Assembly (NCBI GenBank): GCA_900542525.1
Contig: UQNZ01000004.1
Location: 72,043-136,042, forward strand
Source of the DNA: an uncultured Eggerthella sp.
Lineage (GTDB): Bacteria > Actinomycetota > Coriobacteriia > Coriobacteriales > Eggerthellaceae
DNA length: 64,000 nucleotides
Direction of reading: 5' to 3'
Under the pieces are notes generated by a model. It saw only the letters and a list, made by a program, of their open reading frames with translations. It was not told where the DNA came from and ran no database searches. Of the stretch, positions 1 through 8,532 are shown one piece after another; positions within the stretch are counted from its first letter, which is position 1, and each line of letters starts with the position of its first letter. The position numbers and the translations under genes are program-made.

Positions 1-113
1 AAACATGATTATCTTCTTTCTCTCGGCTTCAATCCGACAACTTGAATACTAGGGAAAGAACACTAGAGAGCATGTCCTCTTTTTGGGACACAGTCGAATG
101 TAAGCCCACCATC

Positions 114-1601
114 TTACTGCACACGGAGGATAGCTTCGTTTCCAGCACGATCGATGCGCCAATGAACGGTTGAGACGGCCCGCAAGAGCTGCTCGTCGTG
201 CGTCACGAGAATGATCGCACCGGGGAACGCTGCGAGCGCCCGCTCGAGCGCCTCGATCGAACCCACATCGAGATGGTTCGTCGGTTCGTCGAGAATGAGC
301 AAGTTCGGTTCTCGCAGCAACTGCTCGGCGATGAGCAGCTTCTTCAGCTCTCCTGGGCTGATGTTCGACCCTTCCAGCAATGCATCGGGATCGGTATTCA
401 GCCCCGCAACCAAGGAAAGCACACGCCCCATATCTGCATCATCGAGCGCATGCAAGCGCTCCAACGCAGCCCGCCGCAAACGCTCGTCGACTTCTTGCGG
501 AATGAAGGCGCACTCCACCTGTTCAGGAACGAGCTTCCACGCATAGCGCAAAAGCGTGGTCTTCCCCACACCGTTTCGTCCTGACACACCCACATGATCG
601 CTCGGCCCCACCCAGAGCTCGGATATACGGAGCGTAAGCTCACCCGCAGGCAAGTCGCCCTCAGGCACGTGCAGTGCGAACTTCGAGCGCACGGCATGCC
701 CCGACAGCTGAATCGCTGAATCATAGCGCTTGCTCACTCGGCTTTCTGCGGCTACCTGCGAAGCACGCTCGCTGCGACTTGCCATCGTACCTGCCGCTCT
801 GCCTGCCACCGAATCCTTGGACGAGACCTTCGCCCGCCCTAGACGTTCGCGCCCGTCGCTATCGTGCCTATCCAAGCGCTTCGCGCTCAGCCGCGAGCTC
901 GAACGTGCGGCTTCTTCGTTTCGTCGCTGCGCTTCAGCTTTCAACCGCCGTTCTTCCCGGCGCGCATTCTCGTGCTGCCGCACGCGGGTCGCTCTCTCTC
1001 CGCGCATCTGCTCAGCAACCTTCGAATAGCCGCCTGGTCGCATCACCACATGCGTTTCCTCGAACACTGCGCACTGATTGACTAGCGCATCCAACAGCGC
1101 ACGATCATGCGAGATCAGAAGGCCGATTCCTTTGAATGCCTGCAAACTTCGCAGTACGCATTCGCGAGTTTGCGCATCAAGATCGTTCGTTGGCTCATCG
1201 AGCACGAGCACATCGGGACGTTGCCAGAGCGCACAAGCAATCTGAACGCGCTTCTTTTGGCCGCCCGAAAGGTGCTCATAATCCCACAGCCACGCATCTT
1301 CGATGCCGAGCACATCGCGAATCTGCAACGCTTCGCTTCCCCAATCGGCCGCAAGATCACTGAGCTGAGCAGGTGTGATCGAGGTATCCTGGGGGCAATA
1401 AGCGGCGAACAGCTTCGGTGCGACCGACCCCTCATCAGGCGCGATCAGCCCAGTTGCAACACGAGCGAGCGTGCTTTTGCCACAGCCGTTATCGCCGATG
1501 ATACCCGTCCAACCCTGCGGGAACGTTACGCTCACGCGATTGAGCGCAGGTGACGCAGCGCCTTCGTAAGTGTAAGAGATATGAGTAAGATTCAATTGCA
1601 T
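114..1601 (-). CDS. ABC-F family ATPase, ribosome-protection type
   Basis: A 495-residue protein with two ABC ATPase domains and no membrane segment, the layout of ABC-F proteins that act on the ribosome rather than transport. The first domain has Walker A (GDNGCGKST, about residues 36-44), signature LSGGQ and Walker B LVLDEPTNDLD. The second has GRNGVGKTT, a degenerate signature SPGELKK and LLILDEPTNHLD. A long, highly charged Arg/Glu-rich linker (about 195-300) separates them, where antibiotic-resistance ABC-F proteins carry their interdomain arm. The start ATG has SD GGAGG five bases upstream, but that SD sits in a perfect hairpin. Family knowledge suggests protection against peptidyl-transferase-targeting drugs (lincosamide, pleuromutilin, streptogramin A). 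The drug class cannot be read from sequence, and a housekeeping EttA-like role is less likely given the regulated leader. Confidence 0.85.
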   Translation of the reverse strand: MQLNLTHISYTYEGAASPALNRVSVTFPQGWTGIIGDNGCGKSTLARVATGLIAPDEGSVAPKLFAAYCPQDTSITPAQLSDLAADWGSEALQIRDVLGIEDAWLWDYEHLSGGQKKRVQIACALWQRPDVLVLDEPTNDLDAQTRECVLRSLQAFKGIGLLISHDRALLDALVNQCAVFEETHVVMRPGGYSKVAEQMRGERATRVRQHENARREERRLKAEAQRRNEEAARSSSRLSAKRLDRHDSDGRERLGRAKVSSKDSVAGRAAGTMASRSERASQVAAESRVSKRYDSAIQLSGHAVRSKFALHVPEGDLPAGELTLRISELWVGPSDHVGVSGRNGVGKTTLLRYAWKLVPEQVECAFIPQEVDERLRRAALERLHALDDADMGRVLSLVAGLNTDPDALLEGSNISPGELKKLLIAEQLLREPNLLILDEPTNHLDVGSIEALERALAAFPGAIILVTHDEQLLRAVSTVHWRIDRAGNEAILRVQ

Positions 1602-1606
1602 GGCAG

Positions 1607-1830
1607 CCTCCAGAATTTGGAGGTCCGCGGGTGGGATCGAGGAAATCAGTCCACTAAAGATAAGAACTGCGCAAACAAGATGAAGCGAAAATCAAAAACG
1701 TGCAAGATCACATAACGATGCGGCACCCGAGCGACCGGATGGATACGGAATAGTGGGTTGCCTTTACGGCATCGTTAGTTCTTCATGCACCTAGCCTTTC
1801 TCGGGGCGTCGCTTGCCAAAGGCTCCGCCG
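1607..1830 (-). promoter_or_regulatory. Attenuator-like leader of the ABC-F gene
   Basis: Reading the minus strand, the leader has several pairings. A GCCTTT (1823-1818) can pair with either of two AAAGGC copies (1799-1794 or 1765-1760). An eight-base arm (1776-1769) pairs perfectly with 1721-1714. A perfect hairpin of six base pairs and a five-base loop (1623-1607) buries the SD GGAGG of the ABC-F gene. A possible micro-ORF (1786-1775) ends on top of the arm at 1776. Known resistance ABC-F and erm genes are induced by drug-stalled ribosomes on short leader ORFs, and these pairings fit that logic. That this leader works so is inference. Confidence 0.5.
1775..1786 (-). CDS. Possible three-codon leader micro-ORF (Met-Lys-Asn)
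   Basis: ATG AAG AAC TAA on the minus strand, preceded by an AAAGG Shine-Dalgarno match eight bases upstream. Its stop codon overlaps the first arm of the eight-base stem at 1776-1769, so a ribosome held here would block that stem. The AAAGG of its SD is itself part of one alternative stem. Too short to support on coding evidence; the call rests only on position, SD and the overlap with leader structure. Confidence 0.25.
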   Translation of the reverse strand: MKN

Positions 1831-2250
1831 GAATATTGAGACGATTGTAGCATCTCGCTACATCACAAATCCATAGGCTAAAACCATGCGCAGATCAAAT
1901 TACTACTCTCCGAGAAGGCTACGTGCAATTCAAAGGAGAACAGACTCTTTTTCGTCTTGCACTCGTCGTTGGAAGAAGTCTGCCCCTGATGAAGATCAAC
2001 AATTGAAGTTAAAGATTCATGCGTTCAAAAACAAGATTGCAGACCGTATGATCTCCGCCACCAAAACCAGAAGAATTTGCTGTTGATTGCACCCAAATAC
2101 CCATTGTCAGTTTTCCTTTCTTTTGTTGTTTATTGGAACAATCATCGTTCGATAACAACGGGACTTTATACTAATTGCAATAGCAAATTGTTCTTCTATC
2201 AGCATTTTTTCAGCAAGGTTGTATAGAAATCGTCCATCGGAGCCAAAAGC
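1831..2250. other. Intergenic region without a supported gene
   Basis: About 420 bases between the ABC-F leader and the hydrolase at 2251. It is A+T-richer than its surroundings, especially 2090-2250, and must hold divergent promoters; a TACAAT-like -10 for the ABC-F leader lies near 1845-1850 on the minus strand. A 66-codon open frame at 1886-2086 has no ribosome binding site and a basic, low-information composition, so I do not call it. Confidence 0.5.
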
Positions 2251-3147
2251 ATGATATTCGACCAGCTAGAACATAAAGAATTTGCCACACCCGAAGGATC
2301 GATTTCCTATTGGGTGACCCCGCATGCCTGCGACGATTCGCAAGGCGCCGCAAATTCCTGTGCTAGCGGAGCCCCACCTGCTTGCAATACTTCACAGGGC
2401 ACCAACCAGCCCTGGCTCATCTTCCTGCCTGGTCTTACCGCCGACCATCGCCTCTTCGAGAAGCAGGTCGAACACTTCATTGGCAAGGCTCATCTGCTTG
2501 TATGGGACTCGCCTTCGCACGGCGAATCGCGTCCGTTCTCGCTCACGTGGACGATGGATGATCTTGCTTGCTGGCTGCACGAGATATTCGCCACCGAAGG
2601 CATCATGCGTCCGATCCTGGTCGGCCAGTCGATGGGTGGCTACACGGCGCAAGCCTTCCTGGATCTCTTCCCAGGCGAAGCAGCTGGGTTCGTCTCCATC
2701 GATTCGTGCTCGCTTCAACGACGCTATTACACCTGGTGGGAACTTGCTGCGCTACGTCATACGAAGCTCATGTATCTCTCGTTCCCGTGGAAGACGCTCG
2801 TCCGCCTAGGGTCAACGGGCAACACCACAACACGCTATGGCAGCAAGCTCATGGAAACGATGATGCTCGACTATCAGAAACACGAGTATTGCGAACTGGC
2901 TGCTCATGGATTTCGTGTGCTAGCAGACGCGGTGTCAGCCGATCGCCCCTACCAGATCGACTGCCCTTATGTGCTGATCTGCGGCGAAGAAGATCGTGCA
3001 GGTTCTGCCAAACGCTACAATCGCGCATGGGAAGCACAAGAAGGAACGCCTGTTCATTGGATCAAGAACGCGGGGCACAATTCCAACTGCGATAATCCTG
3101 CTGAAGTGAATGCGGTTATTGAAGACTTGCTCGACTCTCTTAACTAA
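2251..3147 (+). CDS. Alpha/beta hydrolase
   Basis: A 298-residue cytoplasmic alpha/beta-hydrolase-fold enzyme; no signal peptide. The nucleophile elbow is VGQSMGG with Ser127, the acid is probably Asp in ICGEEDRAG, and the histidine lies in NAGHNSN close to the C-terminus, giving a complete triad. The oxyanion region is FLPGLTAD. An unusual Ser/Ala/Cys-rich insert (about residues 26-52) sits between the first strands; it looks like a lineage-specific loop. Start chosen at ATG 2251 with CGGAG eight bases upstream. The substrate is not evident: fold relatives include esterases, haloperoxidase-like and C-C bond hydrolases. It stands alone, convergent with the gene at 3216. Confidence 0.8.
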   Translation: MIFDQLEHKEFATPEGSISYWVTPHACDDSQGAANSCASGAPPACNTSQGTNQPWLIFLPGLTADHRLFEKQVEHFIGKAHLLVWDSPSHGESRPFSLTWTMDDLACWLHEIFATEGIMRPILVGQSMGGYTAQAFLDLFPGEAAGFVSIDSCSLQRRYYTWWELAALRHTKLMYLSFPWKTLVRLGSTGNTTTRYGSKLMETMMLDYQKHEYCELAAHGFRVLADAVSADRPYQIDCPYVLICGEEDRAGSAKRYNRAWEAQEGTPVHWIKNAGHNSNCDNPAEVNAVIEDLLDSLN

Positions 3148-3215
3148 TGCACCTCATGCGCCTAGCTGCCTGAACAGCCAAACTGAGGGCACAGTAAAAT
3201 TGCAATGTAGCGAAC

Positions 3216-4334
3216 CTATTGCTTGAGCGAAAAACGCAGATAGACTGGATTGTGATCCGAAAACGCAAAATCAAGATTGAGCGTGCGCTGCTCGATACAA
3301 GCAACATTGTCGGAATAGATGAACGCATCCATAACCCAGCGATCGTTCGTGCCATCATACGGCCGTCCTGCATCGCGGCAGGTAGCTGCTGAATCGAACG
3401 TTCCTGCATCGAATTCATCCTTTGCAGCAACCACGAATCCCTCTGGCACACTTGCGAAATCGAATGGCTTTGCCCAGCTGGCTTCCGTATCGGTCACGTT
3501 ATCATAGACCTCATTCGAAACGCCGATCATATCGTGGTTGAAATCGCCACCTGCGATCACGTAATTCCCTGCCTCGTATTCGCGCTGCATATCCGCGAAC
3601 AACATCGATCGCTGACCCTCAAGCACCTCCTCATCTGCACCGTAGGCAGACAGGTGAACGTTGAAGACCACCAGCTCCTTGCCATCTGAGACCGCAATGC
3701 GCGAAATCGTATAGCAGCGATCAAGATCGAGGAACTTGCTGAAACTCTCCGAAATAGGAAGGCTGCGACGCAGCGTGCTTTCGATCTGATAGCGCGAAAA
3801 AGTTGCCATTCCTGCCTTGTTCTTTCCATGCGGTGCATAGAGCGGCCAAGCAAGATAGGGCGAATCATAGTTTTGCGCAAAGACCGAACACAGCATTGGA
3901 AGATCGTTGCGCAAGAGCGCGTACTCGTCCACGCCATGGCTGCGGGTACCATCGACGTCCACTTCCTGGAAAAGCACGATATCAGGGTCGAAGCCTGCGA
4001 TCGCGCCAGCTGATCCATTGATGTTATCGCTCACGTATTGCGCGCTCAGCGCCACCGAACCGCTGCCGCCATCCATGAAGAAATCGAAATCGGGACCATA
4101 AGCGCCGAATCCAAGGTTCGCACTCACGATCGTGAATTCTTGAACGAACCCTTGGCTGTCAACGTCCAGCTCTATCGCACTTTCGACCTGGCCTTCTTCG
4201 GGTGAAGCAGTTTCAAGCAAAAGAGAATCGTCCAAACGATAGTAGCTTGCCATCACGTAGACAACGTAGATGATAACAACCAACACGAGAGCACCGAGTG
4301 CTCCCCCAACTACTTTCAGCACCTTCTTCGCCAT
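3216..4334 (-). CDS. Membrane-anchored endonuclease/exonuclease/phosphatase-fold protein
   Basis: A 372-residue protein of the EEP superfamily (DNase I, sphingomyelinase and inositol-phosphatase fold). An N-terminal membrane segment (about residues 8-30, VVGGALGALVLVVIIYVVYV) anchors a domain facing outside. EEP motifs are present in order: FDPDIVLFQEVD (metal-binding Glu), NVHLSAYG, IAGGDFNHD, and C-terminal FSDHNPVYL (catalytic Asp-His). Start set at ATG 4334, not at an upstream in-frame codon, because AGGAGG precedes it with good spacing. Extracytoplasmic EEP proteins cleave nucleic acids, phospholipid headgroups or phosphoinositides; which applies is unknown. No partner gene is obvious. 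Confidence 0.8.
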   Translation of the reverse strand: MAKKVLKVVGGALGALVLVVIIYVVYVMASYYRLDDSLLLETASPEEGQVESAIELDVDSQGFVQEFTIVSANLGFGAYGPDFDFFMDGGSGSVALSAQYVSDNINGSAGAIAGFDPDIVLFQEVDVDGTRSHGVDEYALLRNDLPMLCSVFAQNYDSPYLAWPLYAPHGKNKAGMATFSRYQIESTLRRSLPISESFSKFLDLDRCYTISRIAVSDGKELVVFNVHLSAYGADEEVLEGQRSMLFADMQREYEAGNYVIAGGDFNHDMIGVSNEVYDNVTDTEASWAKPFDFASVPEGFVVAAKDEFDAGTFDSAATCRDAGRPYDGTNDRWVMDAFIYSDNVACIEQRTLNLDFAFSDHNPVYLRFSLKQ

Positions 4335-4535
4335 GGTCCTCCTTCGTTGGTTTACAACGCCTAGCCTGCGGAACGCCGTCAACGCACACCAGTCAAACAA
4401 ACGAATGCTTTCAGCGCTCGAGTTCTAATCGCCCATACAAACCCATTATCCTAATTTGCACAACATTTGTTAATAAATTCATACCTTCCATGATACTCAT
4501 CTTTCGCGTATGCTGTCCGTCGCTCACTTTAGTAT

Positions 4536-4565
4536 TTGCATTACTGTAATGCATAATGATATAAT
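4536..4565 (+). promoter_or_regulatory. Promoter and palindromic operator of the toxin-antitoxin operon
   Basis: A perfect inverted repeat, TGCATTAC-T-GTAATGCA (4537-4553), overlaps a weak -35 (TTGCAT, 4536-4541) and the spacer of a consensus -10 TATAAT (4560-4565, 18-base spacer). Antitoxin autorepression through a palindrome over the promoter is the rule for type II systems, so this is the likely antitoxin binding site. Confidence 0.75.
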
Positions 4566-4601
4566 CAGACACTACCAGGCTCGTGAAAGTTGAGAAATCC
4601 C

Positions 4602-4928
4602 ATGCAAGCCCTGCTAAACGTAAGGATGGACAGCGCCTTGAAAGAGCGAGGCGATAAGGTCCTATCAGACAATGGAATAAGTGTTAGTGATGCCGTTCGT
4701 GCCTTATGGTCCGAGCTCGCCAAAACACGCACCGTCCCTGATTTCATCAAACACCCTGAAGAAGACATCGCTCGCAAAACAACAAAGAAAAAAGCGCTGG
4801 ATGCCCTCATTAACATTGGCAAAAAAGCCAATCCATCAGCGCGTAATGCCCTTGCCTCTCAAAACGAAGCTTCTCTTCGTGCATCCTTATATGACAAGAT
4901 GTGGGAAGAATACGAGGCGCTTTCATGA
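4602..4928 (+). CDS. RelB/DinJ-family antitoxin
   Basis: A 108-residue protein whose first 50 residues match the ribbon-helix-helix RelB/DinJ pattern: N-V-R-M-D, LKERGDKVL, GISVSDAVRALW. The N-terminus binds DNA as a dimer; the Lys-rich middle and acidic C-terminus would wrap the toxin. An in-frame TTG lies at 4590, but ATG 4602 is preferred because a GAAAG/TGAGA stretch lies at SD distance and family members begin just before the first beta strand. Its stop overlaps the toxin start (ATGA). RelB/DinJ proteins usually neutralise RelE/YafQ-fold toxins; here the partner is a PIN-domain protein, an uncommon pairing. Confidence 0.8.
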   Translation: MQALLNVRMDSALKERGDKVLSDNGISVSDAVRALWSELAKTRTVPDFIKHPEEDIARKTTKKKALDALINIGKKANPSARNALASQNEASLRASLYDKMWEEYEALS

Positions 4929-5353
4929 AAGTGCTCGTCGATACCAACGTGTGGCTAGATCTTTTGATCTATCGAGAGCCGCATTTCGCGTTCTCTAAGG
5001 GAGCGATTATGGCCTGCATCGAGGATAACCTTCCTCTCTTCACTGCAGCAACATCACTCAAGGATATCTTTTACCTCATCGATCGCTCACTTGGAAATAA
5101 AGAGGCTTATGCAGCAATCGAAGCCATCCTCGAAATCTCGAATATCGCTACTATTGATGAACTCGTCTGTCGCGAAGCATTACAGCACGAACGACCAGAT
5201 TATGAAGACGGAATCATCGCTGCTGCCGCTCTCACTGAAAAGGCAAGCTGCATCCTCACACGTGACACAAAAGCTTTTTGCAATCTTGATATCCCCTCTC
5301 AGACTCCCAAAGAATTTCTTGAAGCGCAAGGCTATACCGAAATCGATTGGTAA
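4925..5353 (+). CDS. PIN-domain ribonuclease toxin (VapC-like)
   Basis: A 142-residue PIN-domain protein. The acidic metal-binding set is visible: Asp6 in VDTNVW, Asp47 in the position usually held by Glu, Asp92/Glu94/Asp95 before GIIAAAA, and Asp114 in LTRDTKAF. Such toxins are Mg-dependent endoribonucleases that often cut tRNA or rRNA. An upstream in-frame start at 4901 exists, but ATG 4925 gives the classic four-base ATGA overlap with the antitoxin and has GAGG at suitable distance. Translation is probably coupled to the antitoxin. A strong hairpin ends the operon at 5384-5421. Confidence 0.85.
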   Translation: MKVLVDTNVWLDLLIYREPHFAFSKGAIMACIEDNLPLFTAATSLKDIFYLIDRSLGNKEAYAAIEAILEISNIATIDELVCREALQHERPDYEDGIIAAAALTEKASCILTRDTKAFCNLDIPSQTPKEFLEAQGYTEIDW

Positions 5354-5383
5354 AGATTGAAAATACTGCACAGGTACGAAACA

Positions 5384-5421
5384 GACAAACGCCCGCATCC
5401 ATCAAGACGCGGGCGTTTGTC
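5384..5421. terminator. Bidirectional hairpin between toxin and Bce permease
   Basis: Perfect 13-bp stem (5384-5396 with 5409-5421, core AAACGCCCGC) around a 12-base loop, between two convergent genes. There is no strong T-run on either side, so it may be a bidirectional or Rho-assisted end, or an mRNA-stabilising hairpin. Confidence 0.65.
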
Positions 5422-5535
5422 GCTAGCCACCTCATGAAGACTTCTTGATCGTATCTCGAACCTCCAAACCTTCTTAAGCATGCAAGCTCGAAAGTTACGA
5501 GAAGCCTAGCAGCAACTCAGCTCTCCGAGCTTACA

Positions 5536-7593
5536 CTACGCTCGTTCGCGCACGCCTTGCACTACCATCGAACGAGAAACAAAATACGTGATGATCAAGT
5601 AACCACCATAAATGACCACAACCAATGCCGCAGACATCAGGATAGTCGGCAAGAGATTCACACCGAACGCATTGAAGAGCGTTTCTGAGAGAATGCTGAT
5701 CGTCCACGCGCTATGACATACTCCAACCAGCAGCGGCAACAAGAAATAGATCGCGATCTGCGCAAAGAGCGAGCGCGAGAGCATTCGCGTATCACAACCG
5801 ATCTTCGAGAGCATGCGGTATCTCTTGAGCGAATCGATCGTAAGCGATATCAGCTGGATCGCAAGCACCGCTGCAACTGCCAGCAGCATGACCAGGCCGA
5901 TATAAAGCGCCAAATAGGTAATGGCAAGCTTAATACCCTGCATCTGTCCGATCATCTGCGCACGAGAATAATAATCCCAAATTTGCACAATATCCTCGTC
6001 CATGATGCGTTCTTCGAGCACCTCTTCAGCATCTGATCCCTCTCGATAATTAAGGTTGATGAAGGTCGCCTGGTTCTCGCTCAAACCGAGCGCGGCTGTC
6101 ACCTTATCAGGCACAACAAGATAAACGGAATTTGCGAGCATTGACATATCATGTAACTGAACATCGATCACTTCGGTTTCTGGAGCCAAAACCTTGCTAT
6201 CTGTATCAAGCATATAGTTTTGATCCACCATTGCCTGCGCAAGGTCTTGAGTAACCCCGATATTATTGGTGACCAGATAATGATCATCATCGAGCGTGAC
6301 CGCGGGCTTGCCCTGAAGTTCGAGCGCACGGTTGAAATCCGAAAGGTCAACAACGACCACTTTACTATTCACTGCCGTTGCGCCCTCGACCGAAACTCCC
6401 GTTGAATCGAGGATATCGTTATAGGTCAACGAAGGAAGCTCATAGAAGCTGATCTCGCCCGATTCACTCACCAGCTGATCCCAGCCTTCCACATGGTTTT
6501 GAAGGTAAGACTCAATATCGGGAATCGGCATGCTTTTCACGTCCTTGACCGAGACGCCAGAAGCTGTTGTTGGTAACTGTTCTTCCGACCTTAAGACCAC
6601 CGAAGCATCGTAGGGGTTCGCTTCTTCGACATCCCCCACGAACATCTGAACCAATCCCATGCCCGTTGCAAACGTGGTAATCGCAAAGAAGAGCAGCACA
6701 GAAACGATGCCCATCGAAGCGAATGAGGTGTTCACCTTGGAAGCGACCTGTCGAGTAGTGAACGGGCGCAATTTCTTCAAGTAAAAGCCACGTACGCGGG
6801 TAACCACCGCGATAATGAACCCGGCAAGCGAGAAGAAGAACAAGAACGTACCCACGAGCATCAGAATCGTGGCAGCCTTGAAGTTATCGTCCATCAGCAT
6901 GGTCATGCCGTTGATCTTGAGCTGCCAATACGCTGCTGCCAACAATCCGATCGAGACGATGAAGAGCGCCAGGCAGACCCACGGGTTACGGACCGCAACC
7001 TTCTCACTTTTCGAATCGGCGTTCATCAGGTCGATCAGCTTGCAGCGACGAATCGAGAACACATTGAACACCGCTACTACAAAGAAGATCACGCAGAAAC
7101 ACACGAGCGTCATGATGAAGGCATCCATCGAAAAGCTGAATTGGTAATCAGGTAAGGCAATGCCAAAGATAGCAGCCGTGGCAAACGAGAGCAGCTGCGA
7201 GACCAGCACGCCTAAGCCTAAACCAAGTGCAAGCGACATCACACCCACCAACACCGTCTCATAGATGATGATGCGCGAAACCTGCATCGGCCTCATACCC
7301 AGCATGAAATACATGCCGAATTCGCGCTTGCGTCGTCTGATCAAGAGCGAGTTAGCGTAGATGATCAAGAACGCCAGCACAAAGGCAATGATGTAGGAGA
7401 AGAGCGAAACCATCTCGCCAACGAACAGCGAAACATCCATGTGAGAAGACTCATTGATCTCGGTCATGACCTGCTGCTCTGAAATGGAGTTGAACGCATA
7501 GAAGAGCGTTACCGCCATGAGCAGCGTTACGAAATAGATCGCGTAATCCTTCACCGAACGGCGAATATTACGCAGAGCGACTTTACCCAACAT
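5536..7593 (-). CDS. Bce-type ABC transporter permease (FtsX-like)
   Basis: A 685-residue permease with ten predicted membrane segments and one large extracellular domain (about residues 325-545) between segments VII and VIII, the hallmark of BceB-type permeases. FtsX-like domains lie before and after that region. These pumps free membrane-bound cell-wall targets (lipid II-cycle intermediates) from peptide antibiotics such as bacitracin or lantibiotics, and also act as the sensor for the cognate kinase. The start overlaps the end of the ATPase gene by 11 bases, so the two are one translation-coupled unit. The drug recognised cannot be inferred, since the extracellular domain is variable. Confidence 0.88.
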   Translation of the reverse strand: MLGKVALRNIRRSVKDYAIYFVTLLMAVTLFYAFNSISEQQVMTEINESSHMDVSLFVGEMVSLFSYIIAFVLAFLIIYANSLLIRRRKREFGMYFMLGMRPMQVSRIIIYETVLVGVMSLALGLGLGVLVSQLLSFATAAIFGIALPDYQFSFSMDAFIMTLVCFCVIFFVVAVFNVFSIRRCKLIDLMNADSKSEKVAVRNPWVCLALFIVSIGLLAAAYWQLKINGMTMLMDDNFKAATILMLVGTFLFFFSLAGFIIAVVTRVRGFYLKKLRPFTTRQVASKVNTSFASMGIVSVLLFFAITTFATGMGLVQMFVGDVEEANPYDASVVLRSEEQLPTTASGVSVKDVKSMPIPDIESYLQNHVEGWDQLVSESGEISFYELPSLTYNDILDSTGVSVEGATAVNSKVVVVDLSDFNRALELQGKPAVTLDDDHYLVTNNIGVTQDLAQAMVDQNYMLDTDSKVLAPETEVIDVQLHDMSMLANSVYLVVPDKVTAALGLSENQATFINLNYREGSDAEEVLEERIMDEDIVQIWDYYSRAQMIGQMQGIKLAITYLALYIGLVMLLAVAAVLAIQLISLTIDSLKRYRMLSKIGCDTRMLSRSLFAQIAIYFLLPLLVGVCHSAWTISILSETLFNAFGVNLLPTILMSAALVVVIYGGYLIITYFVSRSMVVQGVRERA

Positions 7594-8401
7594 GACGCGC
7601 CTCCCCTCCTAGGAAGGTCACGACCTCCATGATACGCCCGAAGTAGTCCTCACGCGAAAGATCGCCACGGCGCACCTCGTTGAAGATGCGTCCGTCGGAA
7701 AGGAAGAGCACACGCGAAGTGAAGGAGGCTGCATAGGCATCATGCGTGACCATGAGGATGGTAGCATTTAAGTTCTTATTCATGCCCTCAAGCGTTTCGA
7801 GCATGACCGTAGCATTGTGCGAATCAAGCGCGCCAGTAGGTTCGTCTGCCAAGATGAGCGACGGATCGCATACAATAGCACGCGCAGCCGCAACACGTTG
7901 ACACTGACCGCCTGACATCTGGTTCGGATATTTATTCAACTGCGCATCAACACCGAGCTTACGTGCAATATCGTTGATGCGTACGGGAATTTGCGAAGAC
8001 GGAACACCCTTGATCGTGAGCGCAAGCGCGATGTTCTCATAGGCGGTAAGGGTGTCGAGCAGGTTTGAATCCTGGAAGATGAAGCCCAATTCGTCGCGGC
8101 GGAATTTCGCAAGCGCACGCGTGCTCAGCTTCGTGATGTCGCGCCCTTTGATCAAGATGCGTCCGTTTGTCAAACGATCGATCGTGGAGATGCAGTTGAG
8201 CAGCGTGGTCTTGCCAGAGCCAGAAGGCCCCATGATCGCAACGAATTCGCTCTGAGCGATATTGAGGCTCACCCCATCAAGCGCGTGCGTCAGGTTCCCC
8301 TTAGCGCCAAAGACCTTTTCGGCATGCTGGACGGATAAGAGCGATGATACCGCGTGAGCACCCACAACGGTTGCAGGTGGGGTTGCAATAGTTTCTGCCA
8401 T
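7583..8401 (-). CDS. Bce-type ABC transporter ATPase
   Basis: A 272-residue ABC ATPase of the MacB/LolD/BceA group. Walker A GPSGSGKTT, Q-loop FQDSNLLD, signature MSGGQCQRVAAARA and Walker B LILADEPTGALD are intact. An N-terminal tail of about 25 residues precedes the fold. The start ATG 8401 is preceded by AAAGG that overlaps the stop of a 41-codon ORF six bases away, suggesting coupled translation with that micro-protein. Downstream it overlaps the permease gene by 11 bases. Together these form an antimicrobial-peptide resistance transporter controlled by the adjacent kinase and regulator. Confidence 0.9.
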   Translation of the reverse strand: MAETIATPPATVVGAHAVSSLLSVQHAEKVFGAKGNLTHALDGVSLNIAQSEFVAIMGPSGSGKTTLLNCISTIDRLTNGRILIKGRDITKLSTRALAKFRRDELGFIFQDSNLLDTLTAYENIALALTIKGVPSSQIPVRINDIARKLGVDAQLNKYPNQMSGGQCQRVAAARAIVCDPSLILADEPTGALDSHNATVMLETLEGMNKNLNATILMVTHDAYAASFTSRVLFLSDGRIFNEVRRGDLSREDYFGRIMEVVTFLGGEARHVG

Positions 8402-8406
8402 GGGAG

Positions 8407-8532
8407 CTACCTTTCTACGTGGGGTAATTCAAGAGAGGTGAAGGTATGGAGCGCGACCATGAGCACCGTCGCGCTGAGCGCTGCTGCGCCAACGACCGTG
8501 CATGCGCCCTTGAGCATCTTCAGTGGTGACAT
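8407..8532 (-). CDS. 41-residue single-pass membrane micro-protein in the Bce module
   Basis: An ORF starting at ATG 8532 with AAAGGA eight bases upstream, ending five bases before the ATPase start. The product opens with MSPLKMLKGACTVVG, continues as a hydrophobic Ala/Val/Leu-rich segment (about residues 9-30) and ends in a short polar tail (LPHVER). This is a typical one-helix micro-protein with a positively charged inner end. It fills most of an otherwise unexplained 300-base gap between kinase and transporter. I recognise no family. A role as a transporter or kinase subunit is inferred only from position. It was too short for normal gene calling. Confidence 0.6.
   Translation of the reverse strand: MSPLKMLKGACTVVGAAALSATVLMVALHTFTSLELPHVER

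Noticed and set aside
1886..2086. 66-codon open frame with many Arg/Lys/Ser
   Set aside because: No ribosome binding site, no recognisable motif, and it lies in an A+T-rich promoter region.
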